From Raineyella fluvialis (GTDB lineage: Bacteria; Actinomycetota; Actinomycetes; Propionibacteriales; Propionibacteriaceae): a DNA stretch of 64,000 nucleotides. Shown here piece after piece: positions 40,545-49,092 of this stretch. The stretch covers positions 1,488,001 to 1,552,000 of the forward strand of contig NZ_CP045725.1 in the NCBI RefSeq assembly GCF_009646095.1, in the 5' to 3' direction. Both the position numbers and the translations under genes were made by a program. The notes below the pieces were generated by a model that worked only from the letters and a program-made list of their open reading frames with translations, was not told where the DNA came from and ran no database searches. Each line of letters opens with the position of its first letter. Within the stretch, counting starts at the first letter, position 1.

Positions 40545-40931
40545 TCAGCGCCAGCCGCCGTACGGGACGGTGATGATCTCGAGGTTGTGGCCGTTCGGGT
40601 CCTTCCAGTAGAGCCCCCGGCCGCCGTCGTTGCGGTTGATGCTTCCCTCACGATGGTGGTAGGGGTCGGCCCAGAAGGTCAGGCCGCGGGCCCTGATCCG
40701 TGCCCAGATCGCGTCGAACTCCTCCTCGGACACGAGGAAGGCGTAGTGCTGGCGCTGGAAACCCTCAGGTGCATGGTCATCGGCGAAGTCCAACGAGGTG
40801 TCGCCGACCTGCACGACGACGAAGGGGCCGTAGGACACCGGCGGCGCGAGCCCGAGGACATCGGCCAGGAATGCGGCGGAGGCGTGCTTGTCGGTCGCGT
40901 TGACGATCGTGTGGTTGAGGGTGACGGTCAT
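40545..40931 (-). CDS. VOC family protein
   Basis: 128 residues, one complete glyoxalase/bleomycin-resistance fold: LNHTIVNATDKHASAAFLAD, FVVVQVGDTSLDFADD, QHYAFLVSEEEFDAIWARI, and GRGLYWKDPNGHNLEIIT. Metal ligand positions H, H and E (LNHTIV, QHYAFL, NLEIIT) are present. The C-terminal half matches small VOC enzymes of unknown substrate. It is flanked by gene-poor stretches. Confidence 0.87.
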   Translation of the reverse strand: MTVTLNHTIVNATDKHASAAFLADVLGLAPPVSYGPFVVVQVGDTSLDFADDHAPEGFQRQHYAFLVSEEEFDAIWARIRARGLTFWADPYHHREGSINRNDGGRGLYWKDPNGHNLEIITVPYGGWR

Positions 40932-41089
40932 GCCGCACCTCCTTCCTCGTACTCATCATGCATCGCTGGTTCGGCCGTCCGGGAGGAGGCGACGTGTCAG
41001 CCGGCGACGACGATCTCGCCCTCCACGGCGTCCCATCCATGGCTCCTGCAGCCGAGCTCGGGCGGCGGAACGCCATCGGCAGTCCGTGC

Positions 41090-41250
41090 GCCGACCCGGT
41101 CTCGTCGCCCCGATCGACACGGTGGTGATCGCCTTGGCACTGCTGCGGCACGGGCTCATCGTCCGCGCGATTCCTATCCTCGGGCTCATCGGGGCACCGC
41201 TCGTCGCGTTGTCCCAGCATCGGGCGATGCGCCGGTGTCTCCGGAGCCGG
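41090..41250 (+). pseudogene. Possible remnant of a DUF4386-like membrane protein
   Basis: In the 325-bp gap between two minus-strand genes, one frame reads TVVIALALLRHGLIVRAIPI then LGLIGAPLVALSQ, which resembles the last helices of DUF4386-type membrane proteins. No start or upstream helices can be found and the frame continues antisense to the next gene. I consider it a decayed fragment at best. Confidence 0.3.
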
Positions 41251-41256
41251 CTGCCG

Positions 41257-41646
41257 TCAGCAGGTGACGAGGATGCGGGTCACCGGACTGCCCGCGAGGC
41301 CGGGGCTGTTCGAGGGGATTGCCCAGATCTTCTCCTCGAGGAATCGGAGGAACCGGGCCGCGGCCTCGCGATCATCGAACTCGAGGTCAAGGCTCACGTA
41401 CCTGTCGTCATCGACGGGGCGACGGATTGTGTAGGCGCGGACCCCCGCCTGCGACCTGGCCGCTGCGAACCGATCGAACGCGGCATGCCAGGTCGCGTAG
41501 TCCGTCACCGGGTGCTCGATGTGCAGCGTCGTGGTGGCCCTTGGTGGTGTCCCGGGAGCCGATGGGCTGGCGCTCGCCTGTGTGCCGGAGCCGGTCTGTG
41601 TGGTGGAGCCGGTCTGTGTGGTGGAGCCGGTCTGTGTGGTGGTCAT
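41257..41646 (-). CDS. Small protein of probable dimeric alpha/beta-barrel (monooxygenase-like) fold
   Basis: 129 residues from ATG 41646. The N-terminal 35 residues are a Thr/Gln/Ser/Gly-rich repeat (TQTGS three times) followed by an Ala/Pro-rich linker. The rest, LHIEHPVTDYATWHAAFDRF then VRAYTIRRPVDDDRYVSLDL and REAAARFLRFLEEKIW, looks like an antibiotic-biosynthesis-monooxygenase-like ferredoxin fold. No cofactor site is evident. It diverges from a LuxR-type regulator starting 147 bp away, which may control it. Confidence 0.7.
   Translation of the reverse strand: MTTTQTGSTTQTGSTTQTGSGTQASASPSAPGTPPRATTTLHIEHPVTDYATWHAAFDRFAAARSQAGVRAYTIRRPVDDDRYVSLDLEFDDREAAARFLRFLEEKIWAIPSNSPGLAGSPVTRILVTC
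41586..41643. repeat. 18-bp tandem repeat inside the small barrel-protein gene
   Basis: GGTCTGTGTGGTGGAGCC-type units recur three times with almost no change between 41586 and 41643, coding on the minus strand for repeated TQTGST. Slippage could vary its length. Confidence 0.8.
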
Positions 41647-41793
41647 GTTTCCAGCGTCGCCGGCAGCACGGCGCTTCCCCATCCCAGGCATCTGGGATTG
41701 TCGGCAGGGCCCGATCCTCGACGGGCTCCGGCCGGAATCCTGGACCAGGGCCGGTGTCGGCTCTTCCGGAGCCCGGCGCCTTACCCTCGAGGT

Positions 41794-42861
41794 GTGTCCA
41801 TTCGTGGATCCGCAGGACGGTCCACCCTCGCCCACCGGATCGAACGCCTCTGCGCCGTCGAGCCGGACCTCCGCGCCCTGCGACGCGCGGTCCTCGAGGC
41901 CATCCGACCGACGATCGGGTTCGACTGGTATGTCTGGGTCCTCACCGATCCCCTGACGTCCGTGGGCGTCGATCCGATCGCCCGGGTGCCTGGTCTCGAC
42001 CGGTTGCCAGCACTGATCGGGGCGAAGTACACCAGCGGGGTCAACCGGTGGACGACGCTGGCCGACGTCGCACCTCTCCCCGGCGCACCGGTCGGTGCCG
42101 ACCCCTGGCTGGCGGTGCTCGCCGCCCACGACGTACGGGACGTGCTCTCGGTCGTCCTGCGTGACCGGTACGGGTACTGGGCGTTCCTAGACCTGTGGCG
42201 CCGCGGACGTCCGTACGTCGAGGAGGAGATCGCAACGGTCGCTTCCCTGGTCCCGCCGCTCACGGAAGCGACCCGTCGCGGGTGTGCGTCGACCTTCGGT
42301 CCCGCCCCGGGGGCAGACCAGGCCACCCCTCTGCCCGGATCGCCGCCACCGGGGCCCGCCGTCGTGCTCCTCGACGACGAGCTCAGGGTCGAGGGATGGA
42401 CGGCGGGTGCCGATGCCTGGCTCGCCAGGCTGCTGCCGCCGCGCCCGGGCCGGTCCCCGATCCCGGCCGCCGCGTTCAACGTCGCCGCCCAGTTGCGCGC
42501 CCGCGAGTTGGGCATCGACGGACACGAGGCGATGGCGCGGGTCCACCTCACTCGCGGCGGGTGGATCCGGCTCCAGGCTTCCCGCGTGGAGCCGTCGGGT
42601 CAGATCACCGTGACGATCGAGCCGGCCACCCCGGCGGATCGGATCGATCTCTTCTCCCGGGCGTACGGCCTGACCGATCGCGAGCGGGAGGTCCTCGAGG
42701 CGGTCGTCGGGGGAGCGGACTGCCGGAAGGTCGCCGAGCGGCTGTTCATCTCACCGCTGACCCTGCAGGACCATCTCAAGGCGCTGTTCGCGAAGAGCGG
42801 GGCTCACAGCCGCGGCGACCTGGTGGGCCGGGTGCTCGGCGTGGGCGGCGGGGCTCCGTAG
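41794..42861 (+). CDS. LuxR-type (HTH) transcriptional regulator
   Basis: 355 residues from a GTG with CGAGG upstream. The C-terminal LuxR helix-turn-helix is clear: LTDREREVLEAVVGGADCRK, VAERLFISPLTLQDHLKALF, AKSGAHSRGDLVGRV. The first 170 residues resemble a GAF-like sensor domain (LRALRRAVLEAIRPTIGFDW), and a PAS-like segment (VLLDDELRVEGWTAGADAWL) lies between. No receiver domain is present. It diverges from the small barrel-protein gene, its likely target. Confidence 0.87.
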   Translation: MSIRGSAGRSTLAHRIERLCAVEPDLRALRRAVLEAIRPTIGFDWYVWVLTDPLTSVGVDPIARVPGLDRLPALIGAKYTSGVNRWTTLADVAPLPGAPVGADPWLAVLAAHDVRDVLSVVLRDRYGYWAFLDLWRRGRPYVEEEIATVASLVPPLTEATRRGCASTFGPAPGADQATPLPGSPPPGPAVVLLDDELRVEGWTAGADAWLARLLPPRPGRSPIPAAAFNVAAQLRARELGIDGHEAMARVHLTRGGWIRLQASRVEPSGQITVTIEPATPADRIDLFSRAYGLTDREREVLEAVVGGADCRKVAERLFISPLTLQDHLKALFAKSGAHSRGDLVGRVLGVGGGAP

Positions 42862-42879
42862 GACCGCTCACGCCTCCTA

Positions 42880-44691
42880 TCAGGTGCCGGGCGCCGTGGT
42901 TGCCACCCGAGACGAGGTGAGCTCGCGGAGTCGCGCCACGCCCACCGGCTCCTCGGCCAGGTACGGGACCACGGCCAGCCGGGGGGCCGCCGCTTCGACG
43001 GTCCGGATGGGTTCGGCCTCGAGGGCCGCCCGGCGCCGGAGCAGGGGCGAGGAGGTGGCTGTGACGCTCAGTGCCTGGTTGATCACGTACGCCCAGGGCG
43101 TGATGTCCGCGCGGACCAGGTCGTCGCGAAGCTCGAGGGCCTCGAGCACCGGGGTGGTTTCCGGGAGGGTGACCAGCACGATGTGGGTGTAGCCGGGATC
43201 CTGCAGCCGCATCAGCGGCGTCGTGAACTTCATCCCCGGCGCCATGCCGCGCCGGACGTCACGGTCGTACGCCCCGGTGGTGTCCATCAGCAACAATGTG
43301 TGGCCCGTCGGGGCGGTGTCCATCACCACGAACGTCCGGGCGGCCTGGTTGACCAGGTGGGTGAACTTCTGGAACACCGCGATCTCCTGGTTGCAGGGCG
43401 ACATCAGGTCCTCGGCCAACGCGGCCCGCCCGGCCGCGTCGAGCCTGGCGCCCTTCGTGGCCATCTGGTGTTCCCGGTAGTCGCGGATGGCTTCCGTCGG
43501 GTCGATCCGGGAGATCGTCAACGTCGGCAGGTCCGCGGTCGCGGTCAGCGTACGGTCGAGATGGGCAGCCGGATCGGTGGTGGTGAGGTGCACCCGGTGA
43601 CCGAGGTCCGCCAGGCGTACGGCGACCGCGGCGGCGATCGTGGTCTTGCCGACGCCGCCTTTGCCCATGCACATGACGAGGCCGTGTCCGGCGGCGGCGA
43701 GTTCCTCGACCAGGCTGTCGAGGTGTTGCTGGTCGCCTTGTGGTGCTGGTACCGACTCCCCATCGCCGGGCCGCGCCTCGCTGGACACCGGGGTCCCGAG
43801 CCTCTCGTCGCCATCGGAGAGCAGGACGCGCAGGGCCTCCAGTCCGACCATGTTCTGCCCCTGCAGATCGATCTCGTCGCGGGGCACTGCGGCCAAGGTG
43901 CCGTCGAGGGCGGTGATCGCCCGCTGCTCCCGGTCCCGGATGGCCCGGGCGAGGGGGTCATGACCGACCGCGTCCTCGGGGAGGACGGCGTTGAGGACGA
44001 GATGGGTCGCCCGCAGGCCGATCTCGTCCAGCTCCCGCGCCGTACGCTGCGCCTCCGCCAGGCTCGTCGGCTGCGGCCTGGCGACCAGCACCAGACGGGT
44101 GCGGGCCGGGTCGGTGAGGGCCGCGACAGCGTTCGCGTACGACGCTCGGTGCTTCTCGAGACCGGACATCGGCCCGAGACAGGACGCCTCGCCGCCGGCG
44201 TCGAGGAACCCGGTCCAGTCGCCGGGCAGCTGCAACAGTCGCAGCGTGTGCCCGGTCGGCGCGGTGTCGAAGATGACGTGGTCGTACGCCGCTGTGGTCG
44301 CCGTGTCGGCGAGGAAGTCCGTGAACTCGTTGAACGACGCGATCTCGGTGGTGCACGACCCGGACAGTTGCTCGGTGATCGAGGCGATCTCGTCCTCCGG
44401 CAGGACGGCGCGGACCGGGCCGATGATGCGCTCCCGGTACTGGTCGGCCGCGGACGCGGGGTCGATCTCCACGGCGTCGAGACCCCGAAGACCGGGGACG
44501 GGAGTGATCCGGTTCCCGATGGTCGCTCCGAACACCTGCCCCACGTTCGAGGCGGGGTCCGTGGAGACGAGCAGCACGCGTCGACCCTCGGCGGTCAGCC
44601 GGACGGCGGAAGCGCACGCGATGGACGTCTTGCCGACCCCGCCCTTGCCGGTGAAGAAGAGGAACCTGGGCGGATCTGCGAGGAAACGCAT
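42880..44691 (-). CDS. arsA: ArsA arsenical pump-driving ATPase, two-domain
   Basis: 603 residues with two homologous ATPase halves. Deviant Walker A motifs GKGGVGKTSIA (15-25) and GKGGVGKTTIA (about 342-352) and the signal loops DTAPTGHTLRLLQLPGDW and DTAPTGHTLLLMDTTG are present in both halves. ArsA powers arsenite extrusion through a membrane partner. Here the same-strand neighbours upstream are a small thioredoxin-like protein and an ArsP-type permease; no arsD or arsB is beside it. The Acr3 encoded 5.4 kb away could also be the partner. Confidence 0.93.
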   Translation of the reverse strand: MRFLADPPRFLFFTGKGGVGKTSIACASAVRLTAEGRRVLLVSTDPASNVGQVFGATIGNRITPVPGLRGLDAVEIDPASAADQYRERIIGPVRAVLPEDEIASITEQLSGSCTTEIASFNEFTDFLADTATTAAYDHVIFDTAPTGHTLRLLQLPGDWTGFLDAGGEASCLGPMSGLEKHRASYANAVAALTDPARTRLVLVARPQPTSLAEAQRTARELDEIGLRATHLVLNAVLPEDAVGHDPLARAIRDREQRAITALDGTLAAVPRDEIDLQGQNMVGLEALRVLLSDGDERLGTPVSSEARPGDGESVPAPQGDQQHLDSLVEELAAAGHGLVMCMGKGGVGKTTIAAAVAVRLADLGHRVHLTTTDPAAHLDRTLTATADLPTLTISRIDPTEAIRDYREHQMATKGARLDAAGRAALAEDLMSPCNQEIAVFQKFTHLVNQAARTFVVMDTAPTGHTLLLMDTTGAYDRDVRRGMAPGMKFTTPLMRLQDPGYTHIVLVTLPETTPVLEALELRDDLVRADITPWAYVINQALSVTATSSPLLRRRAALEAEPIRTVEAAAPRLAVVPYLAEEPVGVARLRELTSSRVATTAPGT

Positions 44692-44703
44692 GGGAAGGCC
44701 GGC

Positions 44704-44940
44704 TCAGCGCTTGTCGAGGAGGTCCGCGATCTCCGCCGGCTTGGCCACGCGACCCGAGAGGACGACCTCCTCATCGACGACGAGACCCGGGGTCCGCATG
44801 ATGCCGTAGGAGGCGATCTCGGCGAAGTCCGTGACCTTGATGAACTCTGCTTCCCGACCCAAGGTGGCCAGCGCCGTACGGGTGTTCTTCTCGAGGTTGA
44901 CGCAGTTGGCGCAACCGGAGCCGAGGATCTTGATCTGCAT
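44704..44940 (-). CDS. Small thioredoxin-like redox protein (CxxC)
   Basis: 78 residues: MQIKILGSGCANCVNLEKNT with redox CANC at 10-13, then TPGLVVDEEVVLSGRVAK with the cis-proline. It matches the small redox-active disulfide protein 2 family, which is usually beside DUF318/ArsP-type permeases. It lies between the permease and arsA on the same strand. It may pass electrons or metal(loid)s to a neighbour; ArsD, the known ArsA chaperone, also has a thioredoxin-like fold but a different cysteine set, so this could be a functional substitute. Confidence 0.85.
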   Translation of the reverse strand: MQIKILGSGCANCVNLEKNTRTALATLGREAEFIKVTDFAEIASYGIMRTPGLVVDEEVVLSGRVAKPAEIADLLDKR

Positions 44941-45005
44941 GGGAATGCTCCTGTCGGATTCGATGGGTTGTCGGGGGTAATGGCTCGGACGTCCGCAGGC
45001 CTGGG

Positions 45006-46061
45006 TCAGCTCGGCAGGACGGCATTGAACAGGTAGCCGACGGCGATGATCCCGATCGAAGTGATCGCCACGAAGGTCGCGATGAGCTTGGGCTTCAGGA
45101 CTCGGCGCAGCAGGATCATCTCCGGCAGCGACAGCGCGACGGTGGCCTGCATGAAGGCCAGCAGCGTCCCCATCGGCAGGCCCTTGGAGTGCAGCGCGTC
45201 GACGAGCGGCAGGATGCCGGCGGCGTTGGAGTAGAGCGGCACCCCGACGACCACGGCGATCAGCACGCCGAACGGATTGTCCGCCCCGGCGTACTGGGCG
45301 AAGAAGTTCTCCGGCGCCCAGCCGTGGATCACGGCGCCCAAGCCGATGCCGACCAGGAGGTAGGGCCAGATCTTCTTCAGGATCGAGCCGACCTCCTCGA
45401 CGCCCATCCGGACGCGATCGGCGAAGCTCAGCCCGATGGTCGAGTCGACGACCTGGCCACGCAACCGAGTCTCGAACACGAACGGTTCGACCCACCGCTC
45501 CAGCTTCAACCGGCCGATCACCAACCCCGCGATGGTCGCGATGACCAGACCCGAGCCGATGTACAGCGCGGTCGGTCCGGGACCGAACAGCCCGAGCAGA
45601 AGCGCAATGGCGACCTCGTTCACCAGCGGACTGGCGATCAGGAAGCTCATCGTGACCCCCAGCGGCACTCCGGAGGCGACGAACCCGATGAACGCCGGGA
45701 CGGCGCTGCAGGAGCAGAAAGGCGTGACGACACCGAGGCCGGCGGCGAGCACGTTGCCGACGCCTTCGCGCCGTCCGCCGAGCAGGGCCCGGGTGCGCTC
45801 CACGCTCATGTACGAGCGCCCCACGGTGACCAGGAAGATGATCCCCGCCAGCAGAAGCGCGATCTTGACGGTGTCGTAGAAGAAGAAGTGCACCCCGGAA
45901 CCCAGGCGCGTAGTCAGGTCGAGCCTGATGACACCGCCGACCAGCCAGTCCCAGAACGGTTGGTTGACCAGGTAAAGGGCCGTCCAGGCGACGGCTGCCG
46001 CCGCGAGGGCGGCCCACAGCCGGATCGCCGGGCGGATGCTGCGCTGCTGTATCACCGACAT
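45006..46061 (-). CDS. ArsP/DUF318-type permease
   Basis: 351 residues from ATG 46061, overlapping the arsR-like gene by 10 bp. About eight to nine membrane helices with the family hallmark GVVTPFCSCSAVPAFIGFVA, a Cys-x-Cys on helix 3, mirrored by GVPLYSNAAGILPLVDAL in the second half. This family includes ArsP, which exports trivalent methylarsenicals. The nearby arsM gene supports such a role. A general metal(loid) or redox-linked permease role is the alternative. Confidence 0.85.
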   Translation of the reverse strand: MSVIQQRSIRPAIRLWAALAAAAVAWTALYLVNQPFWDWLVGGVIRLDLTTRLGSGVHFFFYDTVKIALLLAGIIFLVTVGRSYMSVERTRALLGGRREGVGNVLAAGLGVVTPFCSCSAVPAFIGFVASGVPLGVTMSFLIASPLVNEVAIALLLGLFGPGPTALYIGSGLVIATIAGLVIGRLKLERWVEPFVFETRLRGQVVDSTIGLSFADRVRMGVEEVGSILKKIWPYLLVGIGLGAVIHGWAPENFFAQYAGADNPFGVLIAVVVGVPLYSNAAGILPLVDALHSKGLPMGTLLAFMQATVALSLPEMILLRRVLKPKLIATFVAITSIGIIAVGYLFNAVLPS

Positions 46062-46393
46062 GACGTGTGCCCCTGGCAGGAGCCGGAGGCCCCGGGGAGG
46101 GCCGCGTGAAGACGCTCCAGGGCGTCCTCGGCCAGCGTGTAATCGACCCACCGGCCGCGCTTCGCGCTCGTCACCAGTCCGGCATCACGGAGCACCTTCA
46201 GGTGGTAGCTCAACTTGTTCTGCGGAATCGGATCCAACGGCTGCAGGTCGCACACGCACCGGGTGCCCTGGGCGGCGAGACGCTGGAGAATGCTCCAGCG
46301 GACGGGGTCGGCGGCCACGGCCAGGAGCGTGACGGCATCTGTGGGGGACGCGGCCTGCCGTGATACTTCAAGCCGGATTGATTCGATCACCAT
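46052..46393 (-). CDS. arsR: ArsR family metalloregulator (second)
   Basis: 113 residues from ATG 46393. The winged helix has the As(III) motif CVCDLQPL on the recognition helix (classic ELCVCDL type), followed by QNKLSYHLKVLRDAGLVTSA and RGRWVDYTL. The last residues CQGHTSC add cysteines. It overlaps the permease start by 10 bp and heads this minus-strand operon, divergent from a third arsR and arsM. Confidence 0.92.
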   Translation of the reverse strand: MVIESIRLEVSRQAASPTDAVTLLAVAADPVRWSILQRLAAQGTRCVCDLQPLDPIPQNKLSYHLKVLRDAGLVTSAKRGRWVDYTLAEDALERLHAALPGASGSCQGHTSCR

Positions 46394-46407
46394 TGAACTG
46401 TGGCTCC

Positions 46408-46426
46408 CTTGCGACAAGTTCGCAAG
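46408..46426. promoter_or_regulatory. Candidate ArsR operator upstream of the permease operon
   Basis: CTTGCGA (46408-46414) and TCGCAAG (46420-46426) form a perfect 7-bp dyad with a 5-bp spacer, 15 bp before the arsR (minus strand) start. Confidence 0.5.
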
Positions 46427-46519
46427 TGGTTCCGGGGCGGTGTGGGCAGAAGCACATACTGGTCGATCCGCGCTGTCGCCGGCCCTTACCCCGTTGACAC
46501 TGCCGCCCTCCCGCACCAA

Positions 46520-46536
46520 TTTGACATATGTCGAAA
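46520..46536. promoter_or_regulatory. Candidate ArsR operator upstream of the arsR-arsM operon
   Basis: TTTGACATATGTCGAAA is a palindrome centred on CATATG with one mismatch per side, 11 bp before the next arsR start. Such CATATG-centred dyads are typical ArsR/SmtB sites. Confidence 0.5.
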
Positions 46537-46546
46537 GGGTGCGACC

Positions 46547-46918
46547 ATGAGAGGCATGCCACGACCGTTGCCACTGCTGGAGGACACCTCCCCGATCTGC
46601 TGCGCGCCGCTGGACGCACCTCAGCCGATGTCCGCTTCTGATGCCGTGGCCCTGGCCGTACGTCTCAAGGCGCTCGCCGATCCCACACGTCTCCAGTTGC
46701 TGGACCACCTGCTGGGCCTACCCGGTCAGGAGGCCTCCACCGGTGAACTGGCACGGCACGTGGGTCTCTCCGACCCGACCGTCAGCCATCACCTCAAGAC
46801 CCTCGAGGCCGCCGGACTGCTCACCAAGGAGCGCCACGGCATGAGCGTCCATCACCGCGTCCTCCCCGAGGCGATCCACGCGATCGCCCGGGCCCTGCAC
46901 ATCAACGCCTGCTGCTAG
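46547..46918 (+). CDS. arsR: ArsR family metalloregulator (third)
   Basis: 123 residues from ATG 46547; ATG 46556 is possible. N-terminal cysteines SPICCAPL and a terminal NACC flank a winged helix ([39 protein letters not shown]). The recognition helix lacks the CVCDL motif, so As(III) probably binds the N- and C-terminal Cys pairs, as in some actinobacterial ArsR. Seven bases separate it from arsM, which it should regulate. Confidence 0.92.
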   Translation: MRGMPRPLPLLEDTSPICCAPLDAPQPMSASDAVALAVRLKALADPTRLQLLDHLLGLPGQEASTGELARHVGLSDPTVSHHLKTLEAAGLLTKERHGMSVHHRVLPEAIHAIARALHINACC

Positions 46919-46925
46919 GAGCACC

Positions 46926-47756
46926 ATGAGCCAGACCACCGACGACGCCATCCGTTCGGCCGTCCGCGACACCTACAGTCGGGTCGCCCAGGCCGGCGCG
47001 GACAGTTGTTGCGGCCCCAGCGACTCGTCCTCGTCGTCGTCCTGTTGCGCTCCGGCCGCGCCCGTCCAGATCGGATCCCTTCAGCTCGGCTACTCGGCGC
47101 AGGACCTGGTGGCCGTTCCCGAGGGTGCCGACCTCGGGCTCGGCTGCGGCAACCCGGGCGCGATCGCCGCGCTGCAGCCGGGCGAGACTGTACTCGACCT
47201 CGGCAGCGGTGCCGGCTTCGACGCCTTCCTCGCCTCCCGCGCGGTCGGGACGAGCGGCCGGGTCATCGGGGTGGACATGACCCCGGCCATGGTGACGAAG
47301 GCCCGCGCGAACGCCGAGACCGGCGGTTACGCCACTGTCGAGTTCCGCCTCGGCGAGATCGAGCACCTCCCCGTCGCCGACTCCAGCGTCGACGTGATCA
47401 TCTCCAACTGCGTCATCAACCTCTCCCCGGACAAGCCTGCCGTCTTCCGTGAGGCGTTCCGGGTCCTGCGCCCGGGCGGGCGTCTGGCCGTCTCCGACGT
47501 CGTGGCATCGGACGAGATCCCCGAGGACGTCCGGGGTGACCTCAGCCTCTACAGCGGATGCGTCGCCGGGGCGGCGGCCGTCGCGGAACTCGAGGCGATG
47601 ATGACCGCGGCGGGCTTCGACGACGTCCGGGTGGCTCCGAAGGACGAGAGCAAGGCCTTCATGGAGCAGTGGGCGCCGGGTCGCAGCATCACCGACTACG
47701 TCGTGTCCGCGACCATCGAGGCGGTCAAGCCTCTCCCCGCGGGCTCCTGCTGCTGA
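46926..47756 (+). CDS. arsM: Arsenite S-adenosylmethionine methyltransferase
   Basis: 276 residues. SAM-binding [20 protein letters not shown], then [19 protein letters not shown]. The conserved cysteines of ArsM are present: DSCC near the N-terminus, [11 protein letters not shown] and YSGCVAGA. N-terminal Ser-rich and terminal SCC segments may bind As(III). It methylates arsenite to mono- and dimethyl arsenicals. Co-transcribed with the upstream arsR. Confidence 0.95.
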   Translation: MSQTTDDAIRSAVRDTYSRVAQAGADSCCGPSDSSSSSSCCAPAAPVQIGSLQLGYSAQDLVAVPEGADLGLGCGNPGAIAALQPGETVLDLGSGAGFDAFLASRAVGTSGRVIGVDMTPAMVTKARANAETGGYATVEFRLGEIEHLPVADSSVDVIISNCVINLSPDKPAVFREAFRVLRPGGRLAVSDVVASDEIPEDVRGDLSLYSGCVAGAAAVAELEAMMTAAGFDDVRVAPKDESKAFMEQWAPGRSITDYVVSATIEAVKPLPAGSCC

Positions 47757-47920
47757 CGGCCACCGCAAGCTAGGAAGAGGTGAAGCGGTCACCAGTGTGA
47801 TGGCGGGCCGTGATTCCTTCACCACACCCCGGACAAACAGGTCGCGGACCGGTCGCCGACGCGTCGGGAAGTCTCGGGGCCCCACCGGCGTTGAGACCTC
47901 AGAGTCATCGGAGGCGCGCC

Positions 47921-48871
47921 ATGGAAACAAGCGATCACGGACCCCGGGACGACGAGGCGCTGGATGCCTACTCCCAGGTCGTGACCTCGGTCGCGGAGCA
48001 CCTGCTACCGCGCGTGGCGGCCGTGCGACTGCGCCACGACCGCGGGGAGGCGGAAGGATCGGCGGTCTTCCTCACCGCTGAAGGACACCTGCTCACCAAC
48101 GCCCACGTCGTCGGACGGGCAGAGGTGGGCGAGGCCTCGTTCGCCGACGGCAGCACCTCCCACATCGAGGTGGTCGGGCGGGACCCGCTGGCCGACCTCG
48201 CCCTGGTCCGGGCCGATCGCGAGCTGATGGAACCGCCCGTCTTCCGTGACGTGGATGACCTGCGGATCGGTTCCCTGGTCGTGGCCGTGGGTAATCCGCT
48301 CGGGCTCGCTGGCAGCGTGACGGCCGGGGTGGTCAGCGGTCTGGGACGCTCCCTCCCGGTGCCGACACGGGGCGGCATGCGCCTGATCGAGGACGTCATC
48401 CAGACCGATGCCTCACTCAATCCCGGCAACTCGGGCGGTGCCCTGGCCGATTCGGCGGGTCGGGTGATCGGCATCAACACCGCTGTCGCCGGCCTCGGCG
48501 TCGGCCTGGCCGTGCCGATCAACGCCACGTCGCGCCGGATCATCGCCTCCCTGATGCACGACGGCCGGGTCCGCCGCGCGTACCTCGGCCTGATCACCTC
48601 TCCGGCGCCTCTGCCGCCCCAATGGGTGGAGCGTACGGGGCGGCGCACCGCTCTGCGGGTGGTCGAGGTGGTCCCGGACAGTCCGGCGGTGTCGAGCGGC
48701 ATCCTGCCGTACGACCTGGTGCTGGCGGTCCAGGGGCGGCCGCTCGGCGACGCCCAGTCGCTGCAGCGACTGTTGTTCGAGGAGGCGATCGGGAAGCGTC
48801 TGGAGATCACGGTCCTTCGCCGCGGGGCGCTGGTCGACACCGTGGTGGTGCCCGCAGAGCTGGCCGGCTGA
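47921..48871 (+). CDS. HtrA/DegP-like trypsin-type serine protease with PDZ domain
   Basis: 316 residues from ATG 47921. The catalytic triad is visible: His in LLTNAHVVGRA, Asp in PLADLALVRAD and Ser in NPGNSGGALADS. A PDZ domain follows (VVEVVPDSPAVSSGILPYDL). There is no signal peptide or membrane helix, unlike most actinobacterial HtrA proteins, so it is probably cytoplasmic. The 5' side abuts the arsM end; the relation to its neighbours is unclear. Confidence 0.9.
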   Translation: METSDHGPRDDEALDAYSQVVTSVAEHLLPRVAAVRLRHDRGEAEGSAVFLTAEGHLLTNAHVVGRAEVGEASFADGSTSHIEVVGRDPLADLALVRADRELMEPPVFRDVDDLRIGSLVVAVGNPLGLAGSVTAGVVSGLGRSLPVPTRGGMRLIEDVIQTDASLNPGNSGGALADSAGRVIGINTAVAGLGVGLAVPINATSRRIIASLMHDGRVRRAYLGLITSPAPLPPQWVERTGRRTALRVVEVVPDSPAVSSGILPYDLVLAVQGRPLGDAQSLQRLLFEEAIGKRLEITVLRRGALVDTVVVPAELAG

Positions 48872-49092
48872 GCCGGCCGGCAGAACCGCCCGGTTGGACG
48901 CCGATCGGTGGTGGCGAAGCCGACAATTGGGAATCCCTGCCGTTTATCGGCTATGGCGGTTGCCGTCGGAGAGATTCTCTCGCTCTCGGCAAGGATTGGC
49001 CGGCCCGCATTAGACTCCATAACGGGGTCGCGGAGCGTTTCCGCGGGGGAGGAGGCTTTCCGTGCGCGGAAACATGTTCGCGAAGGTGCCTC

